Shown: in pieces, positions 18,494-26,994 of the stretch
Layout of the letters: the number at the start of each line of letters is the position of its first letter
How positions within the stretch are numbered: position 1 is the first letter of the stretch
Origin: CALOFP01 sp942492635
Lineage (GTDB): Bacteria; UBP6; UBA1177; CALOFP01
Assembly (NCBI GenBank): GCA_942492635.1
Contig: CALOFP010000003.1
Coordinates: 1,116,001 to 1,180,000 of the forward strand
Direction of reading: 5' to 3'
Length of the DNA stretch: 64,000 nt
Position numbers and translations under genes: made by a program
Notes under the pieces: generated by a model
What the model was told of the DNA's origin: nothing
Seen by the model: only the letters and a program-made list of their open reading frames with translations
Database searches by the model: none

Positions 18494-20548
18494 ATGAAAC
18501 AAACTAGAAATTATCTCAAAAAGCTGACAATGTTTTTTCTTGCTCTTTCTCTCCTTTCCTGCTCGGCAGAAAAACTTGTAAAAGTAAACACCCTCGGCGA
18601 TCTTCCCATGGGAATCATGGCAAAAGACGCACCGAAGGCGGACAAGTATCCCGAACATGACGCAGTTATTCTCTATGAAAACCAGGAAACCGATGTGGAC
18701 CTTCTTGCCGGCATAGGATTCGAGAGTTACCAGCTTATGCACAGGGTAATGAAAATTTACAAGAATCCTGACAGTTTCAAGAAAGTTACACTCTACTTCG
18801 GTGACGACGACGAGATAGAGTCCTTTTCCGCCCGTTCCATCGATCCCGACGGAAAGGTGACGAACCTTGGCGAGAATGATGTCTACATCCAGGACATCAG
18901 TAAAAAAGCGAAAGATTACAACAATAAAAACCGTGCAATCACATTTCTTTTCCCTGCGGTAAAAAAGGGATCGATTATCGAATTGAAGGTAAACAGGATC
19001 AGCAGAGGTGCCTATATTGTCAAACCATGGGTAGTTCAGAGCTTCGTCCCGGTTCTATACACACGCTTTCAGATGTCCATGCCCAAATTTCTTACGGACA
19101 ACAAAGAGATAAACATGAACTGGCAGTACAAGCCTTACAACATGAAAGCTCTTCCTGAACCCAAAGTTGAAGAGGGTCTCGGAGAATGGGCCGACAGAAC
19201 ATACACCTGGGAGCTCAGAGACATTCCCGCTTTCGAATTCGAGCCATCTGCAGGATCACTTCTGAGGGATATCCAGTACGTCAACTACTATGTTTCCGGA
19301 TGGCATACATGGCAGGGTGTCGCCAAGTGGGTTAAAAAGAGCTATCTGAAAAAAATCCTGAAACCTGACGAAAAAGTTAAGGAAAAGGCCGAAGAACTTA
19401 CAAAAGGAGCAAAAACAGAACTTGAAAAGATAGAAAAACTCTACAAGTTCGCTCAGGAAATCACCTACGACGCCACCCACAACTACTTCGGCAGAGGTCA
19501 ACAGCCGGAACGCCCCATAAAGGTCATAGAGAAGGGATACGGAGACTGTAAAGATAAATCGGTACTTCTCGTCGCTCTCCTGAATGCTGTCGGAATCGAC
19601 GCCGCTCCGGCCCTGGTCCTCACTGCAGATGTCGGTGAAACCGATCCTAAGATGCCGGGACTCATGTTCAACCACATGATCGTAAGGGCATATCCGAAAG
19701 AAGGAAAACCGATATGGCTCGATCCGGTCGTGGTCCGCGCACCTGTAAAATTTGTTTCTTCAAGCATTCAGGGACAGTACGCACTTGTTACCAAAATGGG
19801 TAAAAAAGGAAAACTGATAAAAATCCCGACAGAGCCCGTAGAGAGCAATCTTGTGGATAAAAAAGTATCGATTGTTCTCGATAAATCCGGAATCTCCACA
19901 GTAAAGGCAAAATACACATTCAAAGGTGGCAACAACGTGGCCTTCAGGAATCTTTTCGGTGATCTTTCAGCAAAGAAAAAGATAAAGGCAATCAAATATC
20001 TTCTTCTCAACGGAAGACTTTTCGACGCAACAGTTGAAAACATAAAACATACGGATCCATATGACATGGGAGAAACATTCTCTCTTGAATTTACAGTTAA
20101 AAACGCTCACCTTCTTTCGAAAGTCGGCGATGTGCACGCACTTTCACTTGCTCCTCTCGGTGACGAATCCATGTCCGGACTCAAATGGCTTGTGGAAGAA
20201 AAGAGAAACCTTCCCATCCGTCACATTCCCAGGATACTTGTAACCGGGGAACTTGAAATTACACTTCCCGAAGGATTTGAAGCTCCCTATCTTCCCAAAG
20301 ACCTTACAGTTGAAAACAAGGAAGAGGGAAATTTCATCAAGAGGAACGTAAGTTCCGAAAATGGAAAAATAGTCATCAAAAGTGAGTATCGCTCCGTCAA
20401 GAGCCAACTTCCCAAGGAAAAGTACTCAATGCTCAGGAAACTTTCCGGAATGATGAGAGACAACTCCGTATCCTCCATCATCATCAAAGGTGAAGTTGAA
20501 AACAAAACTGTAGCTGCAGAAAAAGAGGAATCCGTTTCAGCCAAGTAG
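18494..20548 (+). CDS. DUF3857 / transglutaminase-like lipoprotein
   Basis: 684 residues. The signal peptide ends in a lipobox (LSLLSC, Cys23). Residues about 50-280 fit DUF3857, the beta-rich domain commonly found in front of bacterial transglutaminase-like domains ('YQLMHRVMKIYKNPDSF', 'FSARSIDPDGKVTNL', 'PAVKKGSIIEL'). The papain-like transglutaminase core follows, with the three expected catalytic residues visible: Cys352 in GYGDCKDKS, His394 in FNHMIV and Asp410 in WLDPV. The C-terminal 230 residues form a further beta-rich domain of the DUF3858 kind. GAGGAA precedes the ATG. It stands alone between two repeat-rich non-coding regions, with its own candidate promoter. The expected site is the periplasm or outer surface. 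Members may act as transglutaminases, proteases or peptide/amide hydrolases; which applies here cannot be read from the sequence. Confidence 0.9.
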   Translation: MKQTRNYLKKLTMFFLALSLLSCSAEKLVKVNTLGDLPMGIMAKDAPKADKYPEHDAVILYENQETDVDLLAGIGFESYQLMHRVMKIYKNPDSFKKVTLYFGDDDEIESFSARSIDPDGKVTNLGENDVYIQDISKKAKDYNNKNRAITFLFPAVKKGSIIELKVNRISRGAYIVKPWVVQSFVPVLYTRFQMSMPKFLTDNKEINMNWQYKPYNMKALPEPKVEEGLGEWADRTYTWELRDIPAFEFEPSAGSLLRDIQYVNYYVSGWHTWQGVAKWVKKSYLKKILKPDEKVKEKAEELTKGAKTELEKIEKLYKFAQEITYDATHNYFGRGQQPERPIKVIEKGYGDCKDKSVLLVALLNAVGIDAAPALVLTADVGETDPKMPGLMFNHMIVRAYPKEGKPIWLDPVVVRAPVKFVSSSIQGQYALVTKMGKKGKLIKIPTEPVESNLVDKKVSIVLDKSGISTVKAKYTFKGGNNVAFRNLFGDLSAKKKIKAIKYLLLNGRLFDATVENIKHTDPYDMGETFSLEFTVKNAHLLSKVGDVHALSLAPLGDESMSGLKWLVEEKRNLPIRHIPRILVTGELEITLPEGFEAPYLPKDLTVENKEEGNFIKRNVSSENGKIVIKSEYRSVKSQLPKEKYSMLRKLSGMMRDNSVSSIIIKGEVENKTVAAEKEESVSAK

Positions 20549-20576
20549 AATGTCCTATTCGGAAAGGTAAAATTCC

Positions 20577-20670
20577 CGATTCCACTTTCAATCTAACCTT
20601 AAGAACAATATCCTGACAGATTCAGCCGCCGGAAAGATCCTATTATTCGAATAGAACTAAATCACGCTAG
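20577..20670 (+). repeat. Dispersed degenerate repeat C (copy 2)
   Basis: Begins GATTCCACTTTCAATCTAAC and continues AATATCCTGACAGATTCAGCCGC-GGAAAGATC, aligning with 17427-17525. It starts about 30 bases after the transglutaminase gene stop. Confidence 0.55.
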
Positions 20671-20810
20671 GGAAGTTTCCTTTGTTTTTATAAAAACTTA
20701 CGGATATCATGTTTCGATTAAATGGCGGTTATTCCACCCATAAACATCTCTTTCGGGAGTGCCTTAGGTACGACATATTTATACCATAGTGTAAACCCGC
20801 TCGGGCTTGT

Positions 20811-20845
20811 CCAATATCGGATGATATTGTGGCTTCGCACAATAT
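20811..20845 (+). other. Two overlapping, mutually exclusive hairpins
   Basis: CAATATC (20812-20818) can pair with GATATTG (20823-20829) across a GGAT loop; the same strand, as ATATTGTG (20824-20831), can instead pair with CACAATAT (20838-20845) across GCTTCG. The two stems share bases and cannot form together. No T-tract or gene start follows, so a regulatory role is not shown. Confidence 0.5.
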
Positions 20846-21073
20846 ATCCTTATTCAATGACTCCGGATACAGCCGACATAAGCCGCTGCAAAATCACATG
20901 ATGTCGATCGTATTCTTTTCGTCGCTATTCCTTCTTCCCGCTCGCGGTTGTTCGCGTGGTTCGTAGCTTATCTTCAAGGATATTTTTCAAACTTTGAGGC
21001 AACAACACTTAAAAATTCAATGCATTAACAATCGTATCTTTTCTGCGTCTTTCGAGCTTTTCTGAGTCAGGCC

Positions 21074-21260
21074 GCACCTCCGTGTTCACCCTTCCCATAG
21101 CCCCGGCCGGGGCTAAACTATTGTAGCACCGACCCACCCCACTTTCTCCGGAAGCTCCAGAGGAGTGACACTTTTGATCAAACAGCAACCACTGGAAACA
21201 ACTCCAAATTATAGTCAACAATACCCCCACAATCACCAAGAACCTCGAAGAGGTGACATG
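21074..21260 (+). repeat. Mosaic GC-rich hairpin repeat A (copy 2)
   Basis: Has the same module order as 17866-18096: a CCTCCGTGTTCACCCTTCCC lead, CCCCGGCCGGGG at 21101-21112, TATTGTAGCA, GGAAGCTCC with GGAGTGACA, and finally GAACCTCGAAGAGGTGACAT. The hairpin at the end keeps pairing although its loop differs from copy 1. Confidence 0.7.
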
Positions 21261-21694
21261 ACAAATCACCCCATTCCGGTCCGGCTCTAATCAATCGTTG
21301 GATTTGTCCTGAAGCACCTCCGATATTAACGCTATAGCAGGATTGAATATAATTTTCTCAATTTTATATTTTTACTTATAGTTACTGTGATAATGAAAGT
21401 TATAATATAAGTGATGATAGAAAGGAAATTTCAAAATAAAATTCATTTATGAGTGTTATCCCAAATGCGAATTGGACAAAAGATAAAAAATATGAATTTA
21501 ATTGGGCTTCAATAAAAAATAGTGCTAAAACATATAATAAATATCAATAAGAATATTTATAGCGTAAAAAAATAATTGGTGCCATGACGCCATTTTTACA
21601 CTTTAGGTCTACCATTAAATATTTTTTTATCATGGTTTTCCCGATTTTTGATTCTTTTAAAGCATTATCGGCACATTATGCCAAATTTCCACTA

Positions 21695-21760
21695 TTATGT
21701 CACCTCTTCGAGGTTCAGGGAAGGTGGGGCGTAGGCGTTCTGCTGGCTAGAATCACGTTA
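21695..21760 (-). repeat. Repeat A, partial inverted copy
   Basis: The reverse complement reads TAGCCAGCAG ... GAACCTCGAAGAGGTGACATAA, matching the last two modules of the copies at 17.9 and 21.1 kb. It lies just beyond the stop of the minus-strand gene at 21811, where its CCTCGAAGAGG stem could serve as a weak terminator. Confidence 0.6.
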
Positions 21761-21810
21761 CTCAGGAGGTCGGGTATGTATTTGTAAGAAATCCGGACAG
21801 GGAACATCCT

Positions 21811-24800
21811 CTACTGACAGCCTTTGATGACCTTTGCTTTTGTACGCACAATTTTGTCCTGTACCAAATCATCACCTGGATCTATAAAAACGTCGTAACT
21901 GCCGGTCCACAGGTTAATGTTATACTTCGCGTCGCCCGTTCCCATAATCATTTGTGAGATCGTGTTTTCCTCACTGTTTTTGCTTACAAATTGAATATCG
22001 CATCTTTTTACAGATGCGGATGGCAGTTCGGGCATGGTTTCGCCGTTGTATTTTATTTCTCCTGAAACTTGTGCCGTATGAAGATCGTAGTCTTTATGGG
22101 TGCTTGAATTTATTGTGATTCTCTTTTCGATTGTCAGGTCCATATTTGGCATGACATTCTGCAAATGCTTGTTGGGTATGATAACCACTTTGTAGTCGCC
22201 GGCATAGAGAAATGTGAAGAACTTCTCTTCGCCGTTTGCCCATATTATATCTTCTCTGTGGTCCCCTGTGGAGAGATTGTAGAAATGGATCACACCGCGT
22301 CTTTCCCCTGACGAGTGAGTGTTGTCCTTCATCTTTTCTCCGTTGATTTTGATACTGCCTCCGAATGTGTATTCGTTGATGTTGAATGATTTGGAGAGTG
22401 TTGAGGATGAGCTGTTCATGTGAAAATCATCATCAAGTACGACATCGAGTTTTGTAATATCGTTTCCTTCGTGTTCGTTGGGAAGAAGCAGTACTTTATA
22501 GTGGGCTTTGTAGAGAGTTCTTTCGTATCTTGCCGGACCGGATTCGGAGAAAGATCTTGAGAGATAGTCCTGTGTATCTTTATTTACAAACCGAATTTTT
22601 CCTCTTGATACCGAGTCGTTATCCTCCATTGCCGTTTCATTTATTGTCACTTCACCGCTGACGGTTACCGTGTCAATATTAAAATTTTTAATTCCCGCGG
22701 AGGAACTGTCTATCACAATGTCATCCCCGACAACGGCGGTCATTGGGGGAATAACATTCTTTTTCATTAAGCTGTCCTTTGTCGGAAGGATAAGAACCTT
22801 GTAGTTGCCTTCGTAGACGGTTGTGCTGTACGTCGCTTTACCTGTGGCGCCGAGAGGAAGCGAAAGCTCGCATTTTTTGGAGGTAGTCGCCACACTCGGG
22901 TCGCACTCCTTCTGGATAAGGTGCAATTCTCCACGGGAGAAATCGGCATAGGTGGAATCAGGCATCTGAGTTCCGTTGATTTTCATTTCACCGCTGATTT
23001 CCACAGTGTTTACGTTGAAATTTTTTGTAACGGTTCCTGCTGCAAGCTTATAGCTAGCGTCGAGCGCGATGTTGTAGTGAGGAATCGGATTTTTTCTGTA
23101 AACTTCCGGCATGAGCATGACCTTGTATTCACCTTCGTAGAGATCGAACGAATAGGTGGCAGCTCCCTTCGGCGGCAAGGTGTAAGTGAGTGTGTCGCCC
23201 GTATCCAACCTGATTACTTTCATAATTCCCCTGGAGTAGTGATCGTCCGAGATATCCTTCATCTGCAATCCGTTGATGGTGACTGCTCCACTGACTTTGG
23301 ATGTGTTGATGTTGAAGTTGTTTACAACCGTATCCTCCGATCCGGTGATTTCCAGAGATTCTTTGAGCTGGATATCTATCTTCGGGAGATCGTTGCCTTC
23401 AACATTGTAGGGCACGAACTGAACCTTGTATAATCCTTTCACGAGCTCAACTTCGTACTGACCTCCTTTTCCTTCGAGGCCTACCCAGCCATCGAGGGAT
23501 TGTCCGGTTTCCATATTGATGAATTTAACGGCACCGCGATAGTATGTATCGCTGTTGTCGGGCATCTGCTGACCATTGAGAGTCACTTCTCCCCTGCAGA
23601 TTGCCGTTTTCATATTCACGTTCAGTACGGTATCTGCCTTAATTGGTTCCAGGTCGCAGGTTTTCTCACAGATGTAGCTTTCGTTGCATATTTCATAGTT
23701 TCCGCATGTTCCGCAGGATTCTCCGCAGACAGGATCCAGTCCACACTCCCTTGCCCCGCATGCAACGGGACACTCTTCGCAGCCCGATTTATCGTAGTCG
23801 GAGCAGTTGTTCAGACAGGCAAGTGTTCCGCTGTAGAAGCCGAAATCTTCACAGGATTTGCCGTTGAGATCTGTTCCGTCACAGGCATCTGTTCCGTCGA
23901 TTTTATTGTTCCCGCACTCTATTTTTCCAGTACAGCCTGAAAGATCGAATTTGCTGCAGTCAGAATCACATGCAAGTGTTCCTCCGGAGTAGTTGAAATT
24001 TGTGCAGGTTTTTCCGTCCAGATCCTTTCCGTCACACACATCCGTACCGTCGACTTTGTCGTTGCCACACTTTATTTTCCCAGTACATTTTGAAAGATCG
24101 AAGTCACTGCAGTTGGAAAGGCATGCGAGTGTTCCCCCGGAATAATTGAAATCTGTGCAGGATTTGCCATCCAGATCCTTTCCGTCACACACATCAGCGC
24201 CGTTCACCTTGTCGTCTCCGCAGGTTTCCGCCGGTGAGCATCCTGACGTATCATAACCGGAGCAGTCGGTTTTACAGGCAAGCGAGCCTTCGCCAAATCC
24301 CAGTTCCTTGCAGGTTTTTCCGCCGAGATCCTTTCCGTCACACACATCCGTACCATCGATTTTGTCGTTACCGCACTCTATTTTCCCAGTACATTTTGAA
24401 AGATCAAAGTCACTGCAGTTGGCAAGGCATGCAAGCGTTCCATCTGAGTAGTTGAAATCTGTACAGGATTTGCCATCCAAATCATTTCCATCGCACACAT
24501 CCGTACCGTTTACCTTGTCGTCTCCGCAGGTTTCCGCCGGTGAGCAGTCTGACGTATCATAACCGGAGCAGTCGGTTTTACAGGCAAGCGCGCCTTCACC
24601 GAATCCCAGTTCCTTGCAGGTTTTTCCGCCAAGATCCTTTCCGTCACACACATCCGTGCCGTCGATTTTGTCGTTACCGCACCCAATGCTTCCCGTACAG
24701 TTTGAAAGATCGAAGTCGCTGCAGTTTGAAAGACATGCAAGTGTTCCTCCGGTGTAGTTGAAATCGGCGCAGGATTTTCCATCCAGATCCTTCCCATCAC

Positions 24801-25089
24801 ATACATCAGTGCCGTTAACCTTGTCGTCCCCGCAGGTTTCAGAAGCGCCGCATGAAGCGGTGTCGAAATTCGAGCAGTCTGAAAGGCAGGAAAGGGTGCC
24901 TTTTCCAAGTCCGAGTTTCGTACATGTTTTTTTAGAGAGATCCGTGCCATCGCACAGTTCTCCCTGTTCCGCAACGTTGTTTCCACATTCAGCCTTCTCT
25001 TCAGACTTATCCGAAGGTTTCGAAAAACAGGATGAAAATAAAATCATGGAAAACATAAAAAGAATAGTAAGCAGACAATTGTTTTTCAT
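21811..25089 (-). CDS. Cys-rich lipoprotein with Myxococcus-type disulfide repeats
   Basis: 1092 residues. The lipobox is LFSSC (Cys21). Residues about 34-440 are eight tandem units of about 51 residues of the form 'CGN(D)K(I/V)DGTDVCDGKDL.GK(T/S)C....(F/Y)..G.LAC..(D/N)CS.(Y/F)D.S.C'. This is the Myxococcus cysteine-rich repeat (TIGR02232-like) with six cysteines per unit. Inner units alternate between two subtypes (ETCGDDKVNG and CGNDKIDG...KELGFGEG), so the real period is often two units. A short Cys-rich link (CGARECGLDPVCGESCGTCG) follows, then six domains of about 85-100 residues containing 'SG.(V/M)..NG..M.D' and later 'Y.V.L(L/M)P..(E/H)..N.(I/M)P', which look like carboxypeptidase-regulatory-like beta sandwiches but are not firmly assigned. 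GGTGG lies upstream of the ATG. It is monocistronic. A surface or outer-membrane-anchored binding protein is likely. Confidence 0.88.
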   Translation of the reverse strand: MKNNCLLTILFMFSMILFSSCFSKPSDKSEEKAECGNNVAEQGELCDGTDLSKKTCTKLGLGKGTLSCLSDCSNFDTASCGASETCGDDKVNGTDVCDGKDLDGKSCADFNYTGGTLACLSNCSDFDLSNCTGSIGCGNDKIDGTDVCDGKDLGGKTCKELGFGEGALACKTDCSGYDTSDCSPAETCGDDKVNGTDVCDGNDLDGKSCTDFNYSDGTLACLANCSDFDLSKCTGKIECGNDKIDGTDVCDGKDLGGKTCKELGFGEGSLACKTDCSGYDTSGCSPAETCGDDKVNGADVCDGKDLDGKSCTDFNYSGGTLACLSNCSDFDLSKCTGKIKCGNDKVDGTDVCDGKDLDGKTCTNFNYSGGTLACDSDCSKFDLSGCTGKIECGNNKIDGTDACDGTDLNGKSCEDFGFYSGTLACLNNCSDYDKSGCEECPVACGARECGLDPVCGESCGTCGNYEICNESYICEKTCDLEPIKADTVLNVNMKTAICRGEVTLNGQQMPDNSDTYYRGAVKFINMETGQSLDGWVGLEGKGGQYEVELVKGLYKVQFVPYNVEGNDLPKIDIQLKESLEITGSEDTVVNNFNINTSKVSGAVTINGLQMKDISDDHYSRGIMKVIRLDTGDTLTYTLPPKGAATYSFDLYEGEYKVMLMPEVYRKNPIPHYNIALDASYKLAAGTVTKNFNVNTVEISGEMKINGTQMPDSTYADFSRGELHLIQKECDPSVATTSKKCELSLPLGATGKATYSTTVYEGNYKVLILPTKDSLMKKNVIPPMTAVVGDDIVIDSSSAGIKNFNIDTVTVSGEVTINETAMEDNDSVSRGKIRFVNKDTQDYLSRSFSESGPARYERTLYKAHYKVLLLPNEHEGNDITKLDVVLDDDFHMNSSSSTLSKSFNINEYTFGGSIKINGEKMKDNTHSSGERRGVIHFYNLSTGDHREDIIWANGEEKFFTFLYAGDYKVVIIPNKHLQNVMPNMDLTIEKRITINSSTHKDYDLHTAQVSGEIKYNGETMPELPSASVKRCDIQFVSKNSEENTISQMIMGTGDAKYNINLWTGSYDVFIDPGDDLVQDKIVRTKAKVIKGCQ

Positions 25090-25868
25090 TGGATTGCCAC
25101 CATGCTATGTATCATTAATAAAACTGGAGGCTTGGTACCACATATTGCAGTTCATGTCAATTTTATATAGTCTCCGGCAACAACCTCAAACAGGGGATGT
25201 AAAAATGTAACCGCAGGACACTTTAATGGTTTTTTATTTTCACAAAGATGTAGACAACAGAAATCACTATGAAATTAGAGGCGTACTAACTAAAATGAAA
25301 TGCTGTAAATAAAAATGTTTCAGATGGCAACATAAATATCAGCATTTGATAATATATTTTTGTGAAACAAATAAAATCAACACAAAATAATTACGATCAA
25401 CAGTTATAGACGCAGTCTAGCAAAACAACTCTTCCAACATTGAGTTGTGGATTTTTCAGCCTTCCCATTTCAAGTAGATGATACCTGTTTTCGTAATTAC
25501 TCCAGATCAACCATGATCTCAGTATAACTCAATTTCTGTTTATTTTCTTGACAACACCATTTTACCTAATATGTTTTTTAAGTATTGATTCTTTATTTGA
25601 GAGGCTCGCAAAGGGTGCCATCTCAAATGAGATATTTGTAATACTAAACAACATTTCAATCGCAAACAATAAAACAAGGAGTCCTGTTAATGCGTGAGCC
25701 GATTTTTTGTTAATTCAATAACATATTTCTATTACAGTATCGTTTCGTGTCTCTTCTTCATTATTGTGTTTATGTGACAAGACAACTGCAATCTTTTTAT
25801 CATATATCACGATATGGATTTGTACGCTTAACTGGAAATTATATTGACTAATAAAAATGAGGATAGTT
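25090..25868. other. AT-rich intergenic region
   Basis: About 780 bases between divergently transcribed genes. It is AT-rich with runs of A and T and no recognisable gene, RNA or copy of the repeat families seen elsewhere. Apart from the candidate leftward promoter nothing specific can be supported. Confidence 0.6.
25132..25160 (-). promoter_or_regulatory. Possible promoter of the disulfide-repeat lipoprotein
   Basis: On the minus strand a perfect TTGACA (25155-25160) is followed after 17 bases by TACCAA (25132-25137), about 45 bases before the start codon. The -10 hexamer is poor; an AT-rich TATATAAAAT lies just upstream of the -35. Confidence 0.4.
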
Positions 25869-26420
25869 ATGTTTGATATACGCAAAATACAGGAAGAAGG
25901 TCTTTTCAATGTGATTGAAGGATGTAGGAACACCGAGTTAGCCCGGAAAATAGTTTATGGAAAAGGCGATGTCCATGAGGATGATTCTGAATGGGTAAAA
26001 TCCACAATGTCCAAATTGGAAGAGAGTTTTAACGATTCTCAAGTTGAGAATATTAGAATGAAATGCCAATGTGGATATGGAATGGATAAAAAGCTGGAAT
26101 TATTAAACCGACTGATTATCTCCTCATCCAATCTTGAAGAATTTGCAGGAAAAGGTGAAGCAAGAACAGCAGGATTGTATCTGGAGAATGGAGAATTATT
26201 CCTGGAATTTGATAGTTGTCCATGCCCTATGCTTAAGGATGTAGACAGATTGGAAAATGACACATGGTGCAAATGCACTGTAGGTTACACTAAAACCCTT
26301 TTCACAAAAGCCTTCGGATGTGATATTGATGTGGATCTGTTAAAAAGTGTCAAAATGGGCGATGATGCATGTCTTCAAAAAATCGACATCAAGGATTTCA
26401 ACTGGAACATCAACAAATAA
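25869..26420 (+). CDS. DUF6144-like cysteine-rich cytoplasmic protein
   Basis: 183 residues from the ATG at 25869, preferred because GAGGA lies just upstream of it; an in-frame ATG at 25857 has no Shine-Dalgarno. There is no signal peptide. Two cysteine blocks are seen: 'MKCQCGYGMDKKLELL' near residue 60 and 'DSCPCPMLK ... DTWCKCTVGYTKTLF' near residues 118-145, followed by 'LLKSVKMGDDACLQKI'. This order resembles the DUF6144 family, which is related by layout to small-molecule or hydrocarbon-binding folds. The conserved paired cysteines suggest metal or thiol chemistry, but this is inference. The gene is isolated between AT-rich sequence and repeats and may have been acquired. Family assignment is from memory of the motif pattern. 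Confidence 0.7.
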   Translation: MFDIRKIQEEGLFNVIEGCRNTELARKIVYGKGDVHEDDSEWVKSTMSKLEESFNDSQVENIRMKCQCGYGMDKKLELLNRLIISSSNLEEFAGKGEARTAGLYLENGELFLEFDSCPCPMLKDVDRLENDTWCKCTVGYTKTLFTKAFGCDIDVDLLKSVKMGDDACLQKIDIKDFNWNINK

Positions 26421-26994
26421 AAACTAATTCCCATCAGACATCTACGGGGGAAGAATCGCTTATGGTTCTTTCCCTGCAATTTGCAGAAAATCATTTACAA
26501 AACTCCAAACGGATTGGGCTGGAAAAAGTTTTTAGCAGTCCTTAAATTCCTGCAGTTTCCTCGATCCTTCCGGATCCTAATTAGGGGATCCCTCCTCCAT
26601 AATTTTTTAAATGATATTAAAATTGCTGGAAATATTGGGCGTTCCAGCGAAACGCCCCTACGGCTGCTTTTCGTGGTTCGCCTTCTTCCGACAAGATTAT
26701 TTGTGGCTTAAAATCGTTTCAAATTCCATTCTCTTTAACGAAGCTTCATCTATATTGGAGATTCATTTCCCACCGGCAAAGGCTTCACCTATAACCACTT
26801 GATAAATCAAGGGAACCACCCTGAATTTACTTTTAGATCAAATGGGACTTGATCTTGTGGTTTTTTCAAATTATTTTAAATACAACTCGCATGTAAATGA
26901 TGACTTGAGTGAATTCAATCTCCTTCGCAAATTTTGCGAAGCTTTTCACCTTTACATATCGGGCAAACAGTATACAAACCTATGGAGGCTCTTT
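26421..26994. other. Intergenic region with a possible terminator and repeat-B fragment
   Basis: 574 bases. GGGAAGAA at 26448-26455 can pair with TTCTTTCCC at 26466-26474 with one bulge, a possible end for the preceding gene although no T-tract follows. A fragment of repeat B (GGATTGGGCTGGAAAAAGTTTTT) is at 26511-26533. CCTAATTAGG flanked by GGATCC on each side makes a compact inverted repeat at about 26572-26591. No gene is supported here. Confidence 0.55.
26511..26538 (+). repeat. Repeat B fragment
   Basis: Matches the 3' end of repeat B (TTAGGATGGAAAAAGTTTTT type) at 17.69 and 56.43 kb. Only about 28 bases are shared. Confidence 0.45.

Larger units (their letters stand above)
20549..21810. 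other. Non-coding region with repeats and an AT-rich island
   Basis: 1262 bases between two converging genes. It contains a repeat-C copy, overlapping alternative hairpins at 20811-20845, a repeat-A copy, a strongly AT-rich stretch at about 21340-21690, and a reversed repeat-A fragment next to the end of the leftward lipoprotein gene. A 33-codon frame starting with ATG near 21450 inside the AT-rich island has no Shine-Dalgarno and is not called a gene. Confidence 0.7.

Noticed and set aside
21450..21551. A 33-codon frame in the AT-rich island
   Set aside because: No Shine-Dalgarno and no family resemblance; its composition alone explains the open frame.
21584..21787. A 67-codon open frame on the plus strand
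   Set aside because: It runs through the inverted repeat-A fragment and an AT-rich island, with no ribosome site.
26481..26711. A 76-codon frame before the second giant gene
   Set aside because: It covers a repeat-B fragment and inverted repeats, and has no ribosome site or family resemblance.
26842..26994. A 51-residue N-terminal extension of the second giant protein
   Set aside because: The extension would precede a normal signal peptide; the ATG at 26995 has GGAGG at the right distance.
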